Assembly: GCF_003856495.1 (NCBI RefSeq)
Contig: NZ_CP034118.1
Span: 2,144,182 to 2,208,181, forward strand
Direction: 5' to 3'
DNA length: 64,000 nucleotides
Source: Staphylospora marina
GTDB lineage: Bacteria; Bacillota; Bacilli; Thermoactinomycetales; Thermoactinomycetaceae
The stretch's first letter is position 1, and the number at the start of each line of letters is the position of its first letter. Below the pieces are notes generated by a model. It worked only from the letters and a program-made list of their open reading frames with translations. It had not been told where the DNA came from and searched no databases. Of this stretch, positions 25,257 through 31,672 are shown piece after piece. A program made the translations under genes and the position numbers.

Positions 25257-26855
25257 ATGCGATTTCCGGTAAAAAAGTTTTTCTCCTATTACAAACCGTA
25301 TTTCACGTTGTATCTGTCGGTACTGGCGTGCGACTTTTTCGTATCTGTCGTGTCTTTGGCGTTTCCGTTGCTCGTTCGGTACATTACGAAAGATGTGCTG
25401 GAAGGAGATTTGTCCACTGCACTGAGTGAAGTGTATTGGATCGGTGGGCTGATGCTCGTTTTGGTTGTGATTCAAAATATTGGAAATTACTATGTGGATT
25501 ACAAAGGTCATGAAATCGGTGCTCGAATGGAAAGTGATATGCGCAGTGAATTGTTTGCGCACATGCAAAAGCTTTCCTCGAGCTTTTATGATAAAGAAAA
25601 GACAGGTCAGCTCATGTCTCGAATAACGAACGACCTGTTGTTGCTTTCTGAACTGTACCATCACGGTCCGGAAGACTACGTCAAGTATCTCACCCGTTTT
25701 ATCGGAGCATTTGTCATTTTGTTCTTTATAAACGCACCATTAACAATCGCCGTTTCTTGTTTTTTGCCTTTCTTGGGCGTCTTTTTATTGTATTTCAACA
25801 AGAAGTTGAACAAAACACTAAGAAGCAACAAAGAACGGATCGGGGACATAAACGCACAGGTAGAGGACAGTCTATCGGGAATCCGTGTTGTCAAATCATT
25901 TGCCAATGAGCAGCTGGAGATCGAGAAGTTTAACCGTGAAAATGATCGTTTCCTCGAGAGCCGAAAGAAAACATACAAGGCTGAAGCGTATTTTTTCAAT
26001 GGGGTTGAGGCGTTTATCCAACTGATTACAATCACGGTGATCATCTTTGGTAGTGCAAGTATCGTCAACCACACTTTTGAGTTACCGGATTTGATCACTT
26101 TTTTGCTGTATATCAATTTTATGATTGAGCCCATTCGAAGGTTGACTCATATGAGCACACAGTTTCAAGAAGGAATCACCGGCTTCCAACGCTTTATGGA
26201 AATCATGAATCTGAAGCCGGCCATCAAAAACAAGCCAAATGCCATAACCCTGTCAGAAGTGCATGGTGAAATTGAATTCAAGCAAGTTTCCTTTCGCTAC
26301 GATGACCATTTGGGCAATGTTCTCGATAACCTGTCGTTTCGTGTACAACCGGGAGAATACGTTGCGTTAGTTGGTCCGTCCGGAGCGGGAAAAACGACAT
26401 TATGTTCGCTCATTCCCCGCTTTTATGATGTAACAGATGGAGAAGTGTTACTCGACGGGATCAACGTTCGTGACATCGACCTTATGTCATTAAGAAAAAA
26501 CATCGGTATTGTGCAGCAAGATATCTACCTTTTTGCGGGAACCGTGATGGAAAACATCCGTTACGGAAATCCGGCGGCCAGCGAAGAAGAAATTATCGAC
26601 GCTGCCAAGCGTGCCCATCCCATGATTTTATTATGAGCTTGCCAAACGGCTACCACTCCGAAATCGGACAACGAGGTGTCAAACTGTCAGGTGGTCAAAA
26701 GCAACGGCTGAGTATCGCTCGCGTATTCTTGAAGAATCCCCCCGTTCTCATTTTCGATGAGGCAACGAGCGCACTGGATAACGAGAGTGAAAGCATCATA
26801 CAAAAATCATTGGAATCGTTGGCAAAAGGAAGAACGACCCTCGTTATTGCCCATC
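25257..26855 (+). pseudogene. ABC multidrug/lipid exporter, 5' part (frameshifted and interrupted)
   Basis: Encodes the membrane domain (six helices, about residues 1-300) and most of the nucleotide-binding domain of an MsbA/BmrA-type half-transporter. Walker A is GPSGAGKTT near residue 378. The first frame stops at 26636. The rest continues in the next frame from [11 protein letters not shown] and has LSGGQKQR and VLIFDEATS. One G is missing where GCCCATGCCCATGAT is expected and GCCCATCCCATGAT is found (about 26613-26626). The second frame reaches the H-loop LVIAH at 26854 and is then cut by foreign DNA; the remainder of the protein resumes at 30628. The gene is visibly AT-richer than the chromosome around it, suggesting acquisition from elsewhere. 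Confidence 0.88.
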
Positions 26856-26899
26856 CGGGTTTGTTGCAGGGCCTCAGCGGCTTCTCTGGCATCATTCAT
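26856..26899 (-). pseudogene. Truncated ORF at the left end of the element
   Basis: ATG at 26899 overlaps the stop of the 88-residue ORF by one base (TGATG) and opens [15 protein letters not shown], a helical start, which is then cut by the left junction. Either a gene was truncated on insertion or its 3' part lies at the other end when the element is circular. Confidence 0.5.
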
Positions 26900-27165
26900 C
26901 ACTCCCCAGCGGCCCAATCCGCGGCAAGCATCTTGATTGCCGCCCGAACTGCGCTCTCCAAGTCCGCTTTTGGCGGCTCGTTGGCATCTTCTACCCAAGT
27001 TTGTCGCTCGATCTTCCAGTTGGTCCCGTCAAACGTCACGCGGGCCACCCGGTGAGTCTGGAAATTGGAGCCATCTCCAGGGTCCAGCTCAACCCACACC
27101 TGATTTACCTGCCCGGTTTGCGGATCCGGGGGTTGGTGGACGTTGAACTTTGGTGTGTTTTCCAT
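26899..27165 (-). CDS. Hypothetical protein of the element (88 residues)
   Basis: Firm start: GGAGGTG eight bases before ATG. The sequence is acidic and mostly beta-type ([33 protein letters not shown]) with a helical Ala-rich C-terminus. Family not recognised; size and context suggest a phage-like accessory protein. Its ribosome-binding site overlaps the stop of the 26-residue membrane ORF upstream and its own stop overlaps the next ATG, so three or four minus-strand ORFs form one compact operon with the 63-residue ORF. Confidence 0.7.
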   Translation of the reverse strand: MENTPKFNVHQPPDPQTGQVNQVWVELDPGDGSNFQTHRVARVTFDGTNWKIERQTWVEDANEPPKADLESAVRAAIKMLAADWAAGE

Positions 27166-27169
27166 GCTT

Positions 27170-27250
27170 TCACCTCCAAGTCTCTGATTCAGCCCGCGCC
27201 ACTTCGACCAGCCACGTAACCAGCAGAATGAAAAACAGCGCGGTAAACAC
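27170..27250 (-). CDS. 26-residue membrane micro-protein
   Basis: GTG at 27250 follows AAGG and opens MFTALFFILLVTWLVEVARA plus six residues, a single hydrophobic helix with a short charged tail. Its stop is inside the ribosome-binding site of the next gene, so it looks like a coupled member of the minus-strand operon. Whether it is translated is unproven; it resembles small toxic or holin-like peptides in size and layout only. Confidence 0.45.
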   Translation of the reverse strand: MFTALFFILLVTWLVEVARAESETWR

Positions 27251-27252
27251 CC

Positions 27253-27444
27253 TTACCCCGCCTTCTGCATGTAAAATATCGCGCTTCCTGGTGAGATCCG
27301 GACGCCCTGCTCCATTTCAGCCCGTTGCAGAATGTCCAGGATCTTGGCCATCTCTACTTGCGCCTCCTCCACCTCGCATCGGCCGAGCGCGATATATGCC
27401 CGGCTTACGGCCTCCAGCAGTTGTCCTCTGATGCGCTCGCTCAT
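27253..27444 (-). CDS. Hypothetical protein of the element (63 residues)
   Basis: Start at MSERIRG with a perfect GGAGGTACAGC before ATG; a much longer in-frame reading upstream would run through the divergent promoter and GIY-YIG gene and is rejected. The protein is helical (QLLEAVSRAYIALGRCEVEE) with a short C-terminal beta segment. No family recognised. First gene of the compact minus-strand operon and divergent from the GIY-YIG gene. Confidence 0.7.
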   Translation of the reverse strand: MSERIRGQLLEAVSRAYIALGRCEVEEAQVEMAKILDILQRAEMEQGVRISPGSAIFYMQKAG

Positions 27445-27531
27445 GCTGTACCTCCAAATTTCTTGTTGTGTTCCCGGTGGTTTCCAGGTAAATTCTTGGG
27501 TAACAGAAAATTTTACGGATGGAGGTTGCCG

Positions 27532-27984
27532 ATGCAACAGCCCCAGTATCACCAGCCTCGGCTGTCGCTTTGGGCGGATCGCCTCCGGTTGATTGACAAA
27601 GTATCGATCCCAAAGGGGATCCCCGCCATCTATGCGGTGGTGAACCTGATCAACCAGCGGATGTATATCGGCCGGACACGATGTGCCCGGAAACGGGCGA
27701 AGGAACATCTGAGCCATCTAAAAAACGGCACACATCACGTCGTTGATCTCCAGGTTGATTTTCGTCGATTCGGTCCGCAATGGTTCGAGTTCAGGGTGTT
27801 GGAGATTGTTTCTGATCCGGCCGATCTCGAAGCCAGGGAAGACGAATGGATCTTGCGGCACTCAAAAGCCCAATTGTACAACGCGCCTGCCGAATACGAC
27901 CGGGCTGGCCGTCGTCGCCGCCGGCGCATTAGTCGGTATGTGCAAGGCTCTCTGTTTGAGTTTGCGGATGATGTCGCCCCGTGA
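27532..27984 (+). CDS. GIY-YIG nuclease-domain protein
   Basis: A 150-residue protein. The GIY-YIG fold is seen as GIPAIYAVVNLINQRMYIGR near residues 29-48 followed by CARKRAKEHLSHL, with the Arg of the second helix and a downstream Glu in LEAREDEWI near 105 as expected for the catalytic set. GIY is replaced by AIY. The C-terminus is Arg-rich (GRRRRRRISR), probably for DNA binding. Firm start with GGAGG. Similar proteins occur in phages and mobile elements as homing or restriction-type nucleases. It lies directly upstream of the recombinase and has its own terminator. Confidence 0.75.
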   Translation: MQQPQYHQPRLSLWADRLRLIDKVSIPKGIPAIYAVVNLINQRMYIGRTRCARKRAKEHLSHLKNGTHHVVDLQVDFRRFGPQWFEFRVLEIVSDPADLEAREDEWILRHSKAQLYNAPAEYDRAGRRRRRRISRYVQGSLFEFADDVAP

Positions 27985-28000
27985 GGGGTTCTTTTTTTGT
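27971..28000 (+). terminator. Terminator of the first GIY-YIG gene
   Basis: CCCC-GTGA-GGGG followed by TTCTTTTTTT. The stop codon of the gene is in the hairpin loop. Confidence 0.75.
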
Positions 28001-28006
28001 CTTCAA

Positions 28007-28109
28007 ATACTTTACAGAATATGAATTCTGTCAATCTTTTTCCTTCCGAAGCCTTGAAAATACTTTACAGAATACGTTATAATCGAAGTGTCTGATGCTT
28101 TACAGAATA
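28007..28109. repeat. Three copies of ATACTTTACAGAATA upstream of the recombinase
   Basis: Copies at 28007-28021, 28060-28074 and 28095-28109 (the last with ATG for ATA at the start). Copy 1 continues as an inverted partner, giving ACTTTACAGAA-6 bases-TTCTGTCAATC (28009-28036), an 11-6-11 layout like a dif site. Copy 2 fills the spacer of the recombinase promoter. Confidence 0.8.
28054..28083 (+). promoter_or_regulatory. Promoter of the tyrosine recombinase gene
   Basis: TTGAAA, 18-base spacer, TATAAT. The spacer coincides with repeat copy 2, so a protein bound to the repeat would block it. Confidence 0.65.
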
Positions 28110-28131
28110 CGGTTCAATTGAGGTGACCAGG

Positions 28132-29019
28132 ATGAATTACCTCGACCGTTTTGAAACTTGGCTCAAGGAAGAAGGGAAAGGCGCTCTCACCATTGACGAA
28201 TACCTCCGATCCGTCCGGCTCTTCGAAAAGTGGTATACGGAGAGCGTGGACGATGATTTTGAACCCGCCAACGTCACCGCTCTCGACATCCAGGACTGGA
28301 AGAAGCACATGCAGATCCACGACAAGCTCCAACCGGCCACCATCAACAAGCGGATCTCCGCTTTGAAGGTGTATTGGTCGTTTCTCGTGGACCAAGAGCT
28401 CGTCAAAGTGGATGTCGCCCGGAAAGTCAAAGTCAAACGGGTTTCCAAACTGACCGAAGCTCCCCGTTGGCTGGATCGGAAAGAGGTCGCCAAAGTTCAG
28501 CACGCCATCGAATCCGAAGAGAACCCATGGAAACGAGCCAGGAATCTCGCCATGTTCATGTTCATGTTGAAAGCCGGCCTTCGGATCAGCGAGGTGCGTG
28601 ATCTCGATGTGGCGGCCGTGGATGAACGTTACTGGCGCGTCACCATCACCGCAGGGAAGGGTGGCAAGTGGCGTATGGTCCCGATGAACCCCGATCTCAT
28701 CAAGGCTTATCAGGAATGGATGAAGCACCGGAGCAATCCGGAAACGGACCGCCTATTTGTCACCCGTGACGGCAAACCAATGAGCCGCCAGAACATTCAC
28801 CAGCAACTTGAAAGATACTTCAAAGTCCTTGATGACAAGGAAGTGTCCGCCCACTGTCTCCGCCATACCTTTTGTAAAAGCCTCATCGACCAAAAAGTGG
28901 ACATCCAGAACGTGGCCGCGCTGGCCGGACATGAGTCCATCGAAACCACCCGGAGATATACGACACCATCAGAAAAAGAGCTCCGGAAAGCTGTGGAGCT
29001 CATCAGCGAAGAAAGGTGA
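28132..29019 (+). CDS. Tyrosine recombinase/integrase (XerC/XerD-like)
   Basis: A 295-residue site-specific recombinase. An N-terminal SAM-like core-binding domain (about residues 1-95) is followed by the catalytic domain with R151 (GLRISEV), Lys in AGKGGKW near 177, H241 and R244 (HCLRHTF), H267 (LAGHESIETT) and the nucleophile Y276, so the active site is complete. GAGGTG lies before the ATG at 28132; a GTG three codons upstream is possible. It is the likely motor of the element. Two GIY-YIG genes flank it. Direct repeats upstream suggest self-control. Typical Xer proteins are of the same length. Confidence 0.9.
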   Translation: MNYLDRFETWLKEEGKGALTIDEYLRSVRLFEKWYTESVDDDFEPANVTALDIQDWKKHMQIHDKLQPATINKRISALKVYWSFLVDQELVKVDVARKVKVKRVSKLTEAPRWLDRKEVAKVQHAIESEENPWKRARNLAMFMFMLKAGLRISEVRDLDVAAVDERYWRVTITAGKGGKWRMVPMNPDLIKAYQEWMKHRSNPETDRLFVTRDGKPMSRQNIHQQLERYFKVLDDKEVSAHCLRHTFCKSLIDQKVDIQNVAALAGHESIETTRRYTTPSEKELRKAVELISEER

Positions 29020-29023
29020 TTCG

Positions 29024-29401
29024 ATGAGTCAAGTGGTTGTTCAGTTCGACCGGATCATCCCCGTCGAAGATATTTTCCATCCTGGCTTTGCGTATTGGAT
29101 TCGGAAACATAATTTGCGTGGAAGTAGCGGTCTTTACTTCTTCTACAACGCTTCGGGCGAACTACTGTATTTGGGATGGTCACGCTATCTGACAGATCGA
29201 ATCCGTCAACATTTGAAAGGCAATTCCCGAAACACCAAACACTTCATTCATGAAGTCACTGAAGTTCGCATTCTTTGGGCTGAATCGTTTGATGAGTTCA
29301 GGAAACGTTACCCCGATTGCGTAGACATCGAATACTACCTGATCCATCACCTAAATCCCAAGTACAACGCATCCAGACCCAATCCTTTCACCGCCTCATG
29401 A
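29024..29401 (+). CDS. Second GIY-YIG domain protein
   Basis: A 125-residue protein, four bases after the recombinase, so cotranscribed. GLYFFYNASGELLYLGWS near residues 36-53 followed by RYLTDRIRQHLKG gives the GIY-YIG strand and helix; the Glu in VDIEYYLIHHLNPKYN near 103 matches the metal-binding position. GIY is GLY and YIG is YLG, both tolerated. It is only distantly like the first copy at 27532. The ribosome-binding site AAAGGTG is seven bases from the ATG. It may process DNA with the recombinase or be a selfish homing nuclease. Confidence 0.72.
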   Translation: MSQVVVQFDRIIPVEDIFHPGFAYWIRKHNLRGSSGLYFFYNASGELLYLGWSRYLTDRIRQHLKGNSRNTKHFIHEVTEVRILWAESFDEFRKRYPDCVDIEYYLIHHLNPKYNASRPNPFTAS

Positions 29402-29415
29402 GGGGCGGTTTTTTT
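29390..29415 (+). terminator. Terminator of recombinase operon
   Basis: CCGCC and GGCGG flank an eight-base loop, then seven T. The stop codon of the GIY-YIG gene is in the loop, as in the terminator at 27971. Confidence 0.8.
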
Positions 29416-29636
29416 CATGTAAACATCCGCTTCCTCCACGGCACCGGAGAGAACCGGACATCGCGGCCGGGAAACTCCTGCTCCCGGATCTGGTCCAGCT
29501 CGCACTCGCAAGCCCACCAGGGCATCAGTTCGTCGTCGATGGTGACGTAGTACCACCGCCGGAAATCAATCCGCCAGCGATTGAACAGCAGGATATAGCC
29601 GACACGCCGCTTCCAGTGTGGGACGATCCGGATCAT
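29415..29636 (-). CDS. Hypothetical protein of the element (73 residues)
   Basis: Firm start with GAGGTG six bases before ATG. The sequence is rich in Trp, Arg and aromatic residues (RRVGYILLFNRWRIDFRRWY) with an acidic middle containing CEC. No family recognised. It converges on the second GIY-YIG gene and is divergent from hicA. The composition is like small phage proteins. Confidence 0.65.
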   Translation of the reverse strand: MIRIVPHWKRRVGYILLFNRWRIDFRRWYYVTIDDELMPWWACECELDQIREQEFPGRDVRFSPVPWRKRMFT

Positions 29637-29707
29637 GAAATCACCTCAAAAGAAAACGTCCTGCCGAAAGACAGGACAAAAAACATAAGTATTTTTTATA
29701 CTTCCTA

Positions 29708-29737
29708 TTGACACGTATTATTTATACGTGTTATACT
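29708..29737 (+). promoter_or_regulatory. Promoter and palindromic operator of hicA
   Basis: TTGACA, an 18-base spacer and TATACT. ACACGTA and TACGTGT (29711-29717, 29725-29731) form a palindrome from the -35 to the -10, the expected place for autorepression by HicB. Confidence 0.7.
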
Positions 29738-29760
29738 GGTATCAGAAAGGAGGTGCGAGA

Positions 29761-29976
29761 TTGGGCAAGGTCTTCACTTGGCGCGAAGTGAAAAAAGCGC
29801 TTCGAAAAGCCGGGTTCCGCTTCGGGCGGCAAGGCAAGGGAAGTCACGAAATCTGGGTACATAAGGACGACCCGAGCCGACAAGTCACCCTCGCAATCCA
29901 CCGGGAAGGTGACACGGTGAAGAAAGGAACCTTGGCAAACATTGAGCGCCAAGCCGGGATGAAGCTCTTCAAGTAA
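29761..29976 (+). CDS. hicA: HicA-type mRNA interferase toxin
   Basis: A 71-residue HicA. The dsRBD-like fold starts with FTWREVKKALRKAGFRFGRQ and the catalytic His is H29 in GKGSHEIW, followed by the strand VTLAIH and the C-terminal TLANIERQAGM, all standard. It cuts mRNA and blocks translation when free of HicB. The start is TTG with AAAGGAGG seven bases before it, which may limit synthesis. The antitoxin gene follows after 88 bases, a longer gap than usual in such pairs, which holds a GC-rich hairpin. Confidence 0.88.
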   Translation: MGKVFTWREVKKALRKAGFRFGRQGKGSHEIWVHKDDPSRQVTLAIHREGDTVKKGTLANIERQAGMKLFK

Positions 29977-29984
29977 TCCCGGCG

Positions 29985-30013
29985 CCGCCGGGGAGGGATT
30001 CCCCTCCTCGGTG
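29985..30013 (+). other. GC-rich hairpin between hicA and hicB
   Basis: CCGCCGGGGAGGG pairs imperfectly with CCCTCCTCGGTGG around a short loop. There is no T-tract, so it is not a standard terminator; it may protect or separate the two messages. Confidence 0.5.
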
Positions 30014-30064
30014 GGTCTTCGCCCAATCTCAGCCCCTTCATTATACTGTACGGAGGGATGCAGC

Positions 30065-30475
30065 TTGAAGAACCACTATGTGTATCCGGTCGTGTTTGAG
30101 CAGGCGGAAAACAACGTCTCGTTCTACTTTCCGGACTTTCCAGGGACGGCCGGTTCGGACGAAAACGTCGTAAAAGGGATTGATCGTGCTCGTGATCTGC
30201 TGGGCCACGAGATCGCCCGCTATGAGCGTCAAGGCAAAGAGCTTCCGACTCCGTCCGATCCGAAGGACATCGAGCTTTACGATTCCACTGACCGGATCGT
30301 CTTCATCGACGTTTGGGTTCCGCCGTACCGCGACGCAGAAGCAAACAAAGCGGTCAAAAAGACCGTCACTCTTCCGAAATGGCTGAATGACGCCGGTGAT
30401 GCGGCCGGGCTGAACTTCTCCCAGCTTCTTCAGACGGCCGTCAAGCAAGCTCTCGGCATCCAGGATCATCGCTGA
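30065..30475 (+). CDS. hicB: HicB-type antitoxin
   Basis: A 136-residue antitoxin. Residues 1-70 form the partial RNase-H-like fold that binds HicA ([20 protein letters not shown], and [20 protein letters not shown]); residues 95-136 look like a ribbon-helix-helix DNA-binding domain ([20 protein letters not shown] then [13 protein letters not shown]). It neutralises HicA and probably represses the operon at the palindrome upstream. The start is TTG with GGAGG nine bases before it. A terminator follows directly. Confidence 0.85.
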   Translation: MKNHYVYPVVFEQAENNVSFYFPDFPGTAGSDENVVKGIDRARDLLGHEIARYERQGKELPTPSDPKDIELYDSTDRIVFIDVWVPPYRDAEANKAVKKTVTLPKWLNDAGDAAGLNFSQLLQTAVKQALGIQDHR

Positions 30476-30482
30476 ACCCTGG

Positions 30483-30513
30483 AAACCGTCTCCCGAACAG
30501 GAGGCGGTTTTTT
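30483..30513 (+). terminator. Terminator of hicAB
   Basis: AACCGTCTCC and GGAGGCGGTT flank a six-base loop, followed by TTTT, seven bases after the hicB stop. Confidence 0.8.
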
Positions 30514-30521
30514 GTGCAAAG

Positions 30522-30583
30522 AAAAACCCCCGAACCGGTGACAAACAGCAGGAGGGTTTTTTGGAGCCGGTCGGGGGATTTTT
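30522..30583 (+). terminator. Second terminator-like hairpin near the right end of the element
   Basis: AAAAACCCCCGAACCGG pairs with CCGGTCGGGGGATTTTT around a loop of about 30 bases that itself holds a T6 run. It would insulate the element from the host gene. Confidence 0.6.
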
Positions 30584-30627
30584 GATTTGTCCGAAATGGG
30601 TTGAATGGGTTGGATCCCAGGTGCCTC

Positions 30628-30791
30628 GCATTTCCACGATCCGCAACGCCCACCGAATTATCGTGCTAACAAAGGACGGTATTGTGGAACAAGGTACTCA
30701 CGATGCGTTACTTGCACGAAATGGAGTGTATGCAAACCTGTATTCCAAACAGTTTGGATTACAAGCAAAATTTCATGAAACCCAAAGGTGA
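30628..30791 (+). pseudogene. ABC exporter, 3' fragment
   Basis: Reads [20 protein letters not shown] and onward to a stop at 30791, about 54 codons, which is exactly the missing end of the ATPase domain cut at 26855 (D-loop to C-terminus, with the usual [17 protein letters not shown]). It has no start of its own. Base composition matches the 5' part rather than the element. Joining it to the 5' part, and restoring one base near 26620, gives a complete protein of about 585 residues. Confidence 0.88.
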
Positions 30792-30831
30792 TAAAACGAT
30801 GACATCCATGCGGTGTTGATGATCTGTTGAA

Positions 30832-30866
30832 CAAGCTCACTGTTCTCGCAGTGAGCTTGATTTTTA
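30832..30866 (+). terminator. Terminator of the ABC exporter gene
   Basis: CAAGCTCACTG and CAGTGAGCTTG form a perfect 11-bp stem with a six-base loop, followed by ATTTTTAT. Confidence 0.88.
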
Positions 30867-31111
30867 TACTGCTAAACACCAGCCCCACTCGATTCATTTG
30901 CATGATGTCCATTTCATCACATCGAACGAGTGCGCCGATTTGCGCCGTCTGACCCCGTTGTACTCTGTAGATGTCGTTGTACAACTGCTGATTGCCCTGC
31001 TGCTTCGGGGTGTCTGAGAACGCTTGAGCTGTGTGAGGCCCTTGGCACCTGAAGATGGACCGGATCCGCCGTTTGCCGGAGTTCCGGTTTGTACACCCGG
31101 ACCGAAAACAC
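30867..31111. other. Region without a clear gene
   Basis: A minus-strand frame (about 30890-31060) reads fairly protein-like (TPKQQGNQQLYNDIYRVQ) but has no start codon with a ribosome-binding site and runs through the exporter terminator. It may be a gene remnant. Nothing else is supported. Confidence 0.4.
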
Positions 31112-31152
31112 AAAACCGGCCACCCCTCATGTCCGGGTATGGCCGGTTTTTT
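31112..31152. terminator. Bidirectional terminator
   Basis: AAAACCGGCCA pairs with TGGCCGGTTTT and a T6 run follows on the plus strand. It closes the minus-strand gene at 31171. Confidence 0.8.
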
Positions 31153-31170
31153 CCCGCCCGTGCGGAACGC

Positions 31171-31527
31171 TCAATCATCATCGGCGTCTTGTCCGGAATC
31201 CTTGTCCCGGAACCATCCCTTCCCATTCTCTCCGCGGAAGAACTTCCTCAGCCCCGATTCGGAAGCCGGGTCTTCCGCATTTTGTTCCACGGCGCTCTGC
31301 GCGGGTGCCGCCGGAGATCCGGATGAATCATCCTGGGCGTTCCATGCTTTGACAAGAGTGAGAATGAACAGCGCCAGAAACACCCACGAACGTCGAAGCC
31401 GTTTGCGCACGGGACCGGGGAGCTCGGCACCGGCAAACCGCGCCCTGTGAAGAGCCGCCTTGTACGCGGCCGGCAGCGCCATGCCGATGAACAACAAAAA
31501 AAAGACGAAAGAAAACGCTTTGAGCAT
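31171..31527 (-). CDS. Hypothetical membrane protein (118 residues)
   Basis: Two predicted membrane helices: residues 1-22 (AFSFVFFLLFIGMALPAAY) and about 43-58 (SWVFLALFILTLVKAW), with a basic loop between and an acidic Asp/Ser/Gly-rich C-terminal tail ending in DADDD. The start at MLKAFSF has GGGGAGA seven bases upstream. No family recognised. It is single, between two terminator regions, and the strongly charged tail is probably cytoplasmic. Confidence 0.7.
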   Translation of the reverse strand: MLKAFSFVFFLLFIGMALPAAYKAALHRARFAGAELPGPVRKRLRRSWVFLALFILTLVKAWNAQDDSSGSPAAPAQSAVEQNAEDPASESGLRKFFRGENGKGWFRDKDSGQDADDD

Positions 31528-31672
31528 CAGGCCGTCTCCCCTGTTTGTCTTGAGCTTCTCTTCCATTCTACCGATTTCGGAAGCGGGGATGAACCCGTCA
31601 AAATGGCACGAAGCACGAGTTGCATCCCCTTCACCGCTCCCCCGACGACAAGCGTCTTCTCCCCGGATCCGT

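Larger units (their letters stand above)
26856..30627. mobile_element. 3.77 kb integrated element in the ABC exporter gene
   Basis: The boundaries are defined by the split host gene: codons up to ATT GCC CAT C (26855) and from GC ATT TCC ACG (30628) rejoin into the expected [16 protein letters not shown]. Only a TC is shared at the two junctions, so the ends are placed to within two bases. Cargo: tyrosine recombinase, two GIY-YIG proteins, HicA and HicB, and at least five small ORFs. It is richer in GC than the exporter gene but differs in gene type from the chromosome. No terminal inverted repeat was found. The recombinase is the obvious candidate for its movement (inference). Confidence 0.8.

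Noticed and set aside
27253-27717. 154-residue version of the 63-residue element ORF
   Set aside because: The N-terminal 91 codons overlap the GIY-YIG gene on the other strand and its promoter; a perfect ribosome-binding site marks the shorter start.
28009-28036. Dif-like repeat as the insertion site of the element
   Set aside because: The junction sequences at 26855 and 30628 have no similarity to ACTTTACAGAA, so the repeat is more likely an operator or internal site.
30658-31113. 151-codon minus-strand reading across the exporter end and terminator
   Set aside because: It is antisense to the exporter 3' fragment and its perfect terminator; only a middle part looks protein-like and it has no start.
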